DNA from: DATKUK01 sp035530655 | GTDB taxonomy: Bacteria > Planctomycetota > Phycisphaerae > UBA1845 > DATKUK01 | Assembly (NCBI GenBank): GCA_035530655.1 | Contig: DATKUK010000067.1 | Span: 1 to 64,000, forward strand | Length of the DNA: 64,000 nucleotides | Direction of reading: 5' to 3' | Shown: positions 61,385 to 64,000 of the stretch, piece after piece | Numbering within the stretch: position 1 is the first letter of the stretch | How the letters are laid out: every line of letters starts with the position of its first letter | Made by a program: the position numbers and the translations under genes | Notes under the pieces: model-generated | Seen by the model: the letters and a program-made list of their open reading frames with translations, nothing else | What the model was told of the DNA's origin: nothing | Databases searched by the model: none

Positions 61385-62482
61385 TCACATGCTGCCAGCG
61401 GACTGCGGTGCGGCTTGAAGCGGCGGGAGTGCAGGGCGCGGCGGGCCGTCTACACGCTCATATCGCTGCGCCCACTCCGCGAAGCGTCGCCACCCAGGCC
61501 AACGGCCTGTACCCAGTTGCTGGCCTGCCCACGGCAGCGGTATGGGACAACCCCGCGCAAATACATGTTGCAGGCCGTTTTGCGCCAGCGTCAGTTCAAT
61601 CGGCCGTCCGGTCGTCGCGACCGTGATGCGCCCATCGGCCAGGCTGAGCACTTGGCCGGGCCTTGCGCTGACGGCTGCCGCCTGCCGAGCCAGCCGCGCG
61701 CCGGCCACCTCGATTCGCCCCTCTCGCCACACCACGGCGCAGCATCTCAATCGGATAACGCGCAGGATGAGCCAGGGCGGGGCGTTCCAGTCGACGGCTG
61801 TACACCCACGCGGGCCAAAGCACTTTTCCCAGCTGAAGTCAAACGCCTCGTGATGGTTCTGCGGGCGCCTCGGCACGCACCCGCGGCGGAACGCGCGGAT
61901 GACGCACCGGTACATGGGGCGCAGCAGCCGAGCGGCCTTCGCGCAGACTCGTTCCTCGGTGTCGGTCGGAAAGATCGGGATCTTGCGCTGGAGGATGACA
62001 TCGCCTGTATCGATGCCCTCGTCGATGAAGTGGACGGTCACACCCGTATGGGAGAGCCCGGCCACCAGCGCGCCAGGGATCGGGTCGGTGCCGCGCAGGT
62101 ACGGCAAGAGGGAGATGTGCGTGTTGATGCAGCCGAGAGGCGGCGCCTCGAAGACCTCGCGGCGAAGGATGCCCCAGCGTGACACGACGATGAGGTCGAC
62201 GCGGCGCCCGCGGAGCAGTTCCATGAACTGCGGGCTGTGGGCGTCCTCGATTTGAAAGACCTTGCCGGCGATATTAGCGGGCCACCGTATGCGTAGGGCG
62301 ATGTGCATGCGCATCCGCCAGGTGCGGAGGCGATCGGTCGGGCAGGTGCTCGGCTCGACGATGGCGGCAAGCGTCCCGCCGGCGTCCAGGATTCCGCGGA
62401 CGATCGGCAACTGGAAACAACTCGGATGGGAAAGCAGCAACACACGAACGTCGCGGCCGCCGTTGCCTCGCGAAGATGTCAT
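61385..62482 (-). CDS. Formyltransferase-family protein (Fmt-like, orphan)
   Basis: This 365-residue protein has the formyltransferase fold that moves a formyl group from 10-formyltetrahydrofolate. The catalytic Asn-His-Asp triad is visible in CINTHISLLPYLRG and FIDEGIDTGD. An N-terminal Rossmann-like part (VRVLLLSHPSCFQLPIVRGI) and a C-terminal region that could be an Fmt-like OB domain are present. The N-terminal sequence is unlike Met-tRNA formyltransferase, and no def gene is nearby, so a sugar-nucleotide or other amine formyltransferase is as likely. The start (62482) has no good ribosome binding site; the frame is open to 62749. Confidence 0.78.
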   Translation of the reverse strand: MTSSRGNGGRDVRVLLLSHPSCFQLPIVRGILDAGGTLAAIVEPSTCPTDRLRTWRMRMHIALRIRWPANIAGKVFQIEDAHSPQFMELLRGRRVDLIVVSRWGILRREVFEAPPLGCINTHISLLPYLRGTDPIPGALVAGLSHTGVTVHFIDEGIDTGDVILQRKIPIFPTDTEERVCAKAARLLRPMYRCVIRAFRRGCVPRRPQNHHEAFDFSWEKCFGPRGCTAVDWNAPPWLILRVIRLRCCAVVWREGRIEVAGARLARQAAAVSARPGQVLSLADGRITVATTGRPIELTLAQNGLQHVFARGCPIPLPWAGQQLGTGRWPGWRRFAEWAQRYERVDGPPRPALPPLQAAPQSAGSM

Positions 62483-62625
62483 AGGACGCGACACAAAGCG
62501 CCCCCGAATCGGCGATGCTTGCCCGCAGAGCCAGGATGCACCATTGTTTCTTCGGCTGGACAGCGTGGTTCCTTCAGAAATGGGCCTTCGTGGCCATTGG
62601 CCCGCATCGCCCGTGACACGTTCGC

Positions 62626-64000
62626 TCAGCGCGGCTGCGGGGGATGCACTTGGCGGCGGCGAGCCACCCGACCCAGCAGCAACATGCCGATCGCGAGGCC
62701 CAACGGCGTGACCGGGCCTGCCGCTCCGCAGCAGGCCGGTTGGTCGCACGCGTCGCCAATGCCGTCCCCATCGGCGTCGGCCTGGTCGGGGTTGGGCTCG
62801 GTGCGGCAGTTGTCGCAGACGTTGCCCACGCCGTCAGAGTCGGCGTCGGCTTGATCGGCGTTGGCGTCGTCGGGGCAGTTATCGCAGACGTCGCCTACGT
62901 CGTCGCCGTCGGCGTCGTCCTGGTCGGCGTTGGCGATAGTCGGGCAATTGTCATCAGGATCTCCGATGCCGTCGTCGTCGCTGTCGGGGGTCATGAGAAA
63001 GCCGCGCGTGTTGCCGCCGATTTCGCCCCAGCCGACGATCTGACCCAGTTCGTTGATGTCCTCAGCCTGGGCAAGCTCCCAGCCGGAGCCGGACGGCAGG
63101 AAATCGTTCAGGTCGGTCATCGTGCTGTTTTCATACACGAAGGCGTGGTGCGTGCCGCCGGAGATCTCCGACCAGCCGACGATCTGCCCCGCGTTGTTGA
63201 TGGCTCGTGCCTCGGCATGCACGCCCCCGGCCCCGGTCAGCACCCCGAGGTCGACCTTGCCCATGGTGGAATGCCACATGGCCGCGTGACGCGCGCCGCC
63301 GCTGACCGTAGCATAACCCACGATGTCGCCGTCGTCGTTGATGTCCTTGGCTTCGTGATTGCCGCCGCCGAAACCGCCGAGGTCGGTCTTGGCGCCGTCG
63401 CTGTAGACGAACGCAAACCTGTCGCCATAGGTGTTCCGCCAGTACCCAACGATCTGCCCGGAGCTGTTAATCCCGTATGCCCGGTTCGCCTCGCCGCCGA
63501 TTTCATCGTCCAATTCAGTGATGACACCGCCGCTGTAGAGGAATGCGCCATATTCCGCGAGTTCCTGGTAGCCGACCACGTCGCCGGCTTCATTGATGTC
63601 CTGTGCCCAACTGGGGCCGACAGAAGTGAAAAGGGGGCCGAGGTTGGTCTTGGCGCCGTCTTCATCGAGGAACGCTTCCGGCATACCGTCCCACGAATGG
63701 CCGGCGATTTGCCCTGCATCGTTAATCGCGATGGCCTCGCCGTCATCGTCCCCGCTCAGCACACCGACTGGGAAGACGAGGCCGTTCTCCCACAGCGCCG
63801 GTCGCTGGAGAGCGACGGAGTTCTGAGCCATGCCGACAACTTGGCCGGCGTTGTTGATATCGTAGGCCTTGCTGTCGTCGCCGCCGAGTGTGTCCAACTG
63901 TGTAATAAGATAGCTTTGAGCCACCGCTGGCGGCGACGCCGTCAGCACGAGAGACGCAAACGCGATCAGCACAGCAATACTCGCAACAGTCTTGTGGATG
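62626..64000 (-). CDS. HAF-repeat surface protein with TSP3 repeats and sorting signal (5' end outside the window)
   Basis: At least 448 residues are encoded; the frame stays open to the edge, and the visible N-terminus (HKTVASIAVLIAFASLVLT) is the core of a signal peptide whose Met probably lies beyond 64000. Six or seven HAF-type repeats follow (pattern AYDINNAGQVVG..., about 50 residues each). TSP3-like calcium repeats come next (NCPTIANADQDDADGDDVGD and two more), and then the tail CCGAAGPVTPLGL, a hydrophobic segment and Arg-Arg-Arg. It shares this tail with the first two secreted proteins of the window. The role is probably structural or adhesive at the cell surface. Confidence 0.87.
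   Translation of the reverse strand, partial: IHKTVASIAVLIAFASLVLTASPPAVAQSYLITQLDTLGGDDSKAYDINNAGQVVGMAQNSVALQRPALWENGLVFPVGVLSGDDDGEAIAINDAGQIAGHSWDGMPEAFLDEDGAKTNLGPLFTSVGPSWAQDINEAGDVVGYQELAEYGAFLYSGGVITELDDEIGGEANRAYGINSSGQIVGYWRNTYGDRFAFVYSDGAKTDLGGFGGGNHEAKDINDDGDIVGYATVSGGARHAAMWHSTMGKVDLGVLTGAGGVHAEARAINNAGQIVGWSEISGGTHHAFVYENSTMTDLNDFLPSGSGWELAQAEDINELGQIVGWGEIGGNTRGFLMTPDSDDDGIGDPDDNCPTIANADQDDADGDDVGDVCDNCPDDANADQADADSDGVGNVCDNCRTEPNPDQADADGDGIGDACDQPACCGAAGPVTPLGLAIGMLLLGRVARRRQVHPPQPR

Overview
The window is about 64 kb of high-GC DNA, densely coded on both strands. I infer a member of the Planctomycetota, probably a Phycisphaerae-like free-living polysaccharide degrader. The evidence is indirect. 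There are secreted proteins with HAF repeats, thrombospondin-type-3 (TSP3) calcium-binding repeats and dockerin-like tails, a relic of a TMTC-like TPR membrane glycosyltransferase, a Tat-exported aldo/keto reductase, and scattered hemicellulase-type glycosidases. There is no rRNA, no convincing tRNA, and no CRISPR array, insertion sequence or prophage.

Layout, left to right. 0.1-4.8 kb (+): two secreted proteins, a parallel beta-helix repeat protein and an M14 zinc carboxypeptidase. Both end in TSP3 repeats and the same Cys-Cys-Gly C-terminal sorting-type signal. 5.1-7.1 kb (-): ribF-nrnA. 7.2-7.34 kb (+): a promoter and a strong terminator enclosing about 70 nt without a gene, a small-RNA candidate. 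7.4-11.1 kb (+): an RNA m5C methyltransferase, a Tat aldo/keto reductase with a ferredoxin tail, and a homocysteine methyltransferase module. 11.3-27.4 kb (+): a complete 14-gene respiratory complex I operon, nuoA-N, with a GH10 xylanase-family gene wedged seamlessly between nuoH and nuoI. 27.7-30.1 kb (+): GH51 arabinofuranosidase and rnc.

30.1-35.0 kb (-): pyrE with a tiny basic protein, a SpoIIE/PP2C phosphatase, an M28 peptidase fused to a winged-helix-like tail, and a flavodoxin-fold reductase. 35.4 kb (+): ferritin. 36.4-41.2 kb (-): a creatininase-family amidohydrolase, and a GntR(YtrA)-ABC ATPase-permease operon with a clear promoter and operator. 41.7 kb (+): a DUF4038/GH140-like glycosidase.

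43.1-55.2 kb (-): one long operon, nusA-infB-(zinc-ribbon/PEGA-like)-ylxP-rbfA-(HhH-GPD glycosylase)-hisG-(giant TPR protein)-yebC, with several ATGA overlaps. It mixes translation factors with histidine biosynthesis and envelope functions. 55.5-64.0 kb (-): a MalK/UgpC-type ATPase, a decayed TMTC-like gene, an unrecognised small protein, an M4 metalloprotease with a dockerin-like tail, a glycine-rich RRM protein with its own promoter and terminator, an orphan formyltransferase, and a HAF-repeat surface protein that runs off the window edge and carries the third copy of the sorting signal.

Functionally the window joins energy metabolism (complex I), core RNA and translation functions, and an extracellular programme of glycosidases and calcium-dependent surface or secreted proteases. 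The most interesting points are the repeated CCGA-x-GP C-terminal signal with its shuffled TSP3 cassette, the glycosidase inside the nuo operon, the palindrome array upstream of the M4 protease, the orphan promoter-terminator unit at 7.2-7.34 kb, and the TMTC-like pseudogene.
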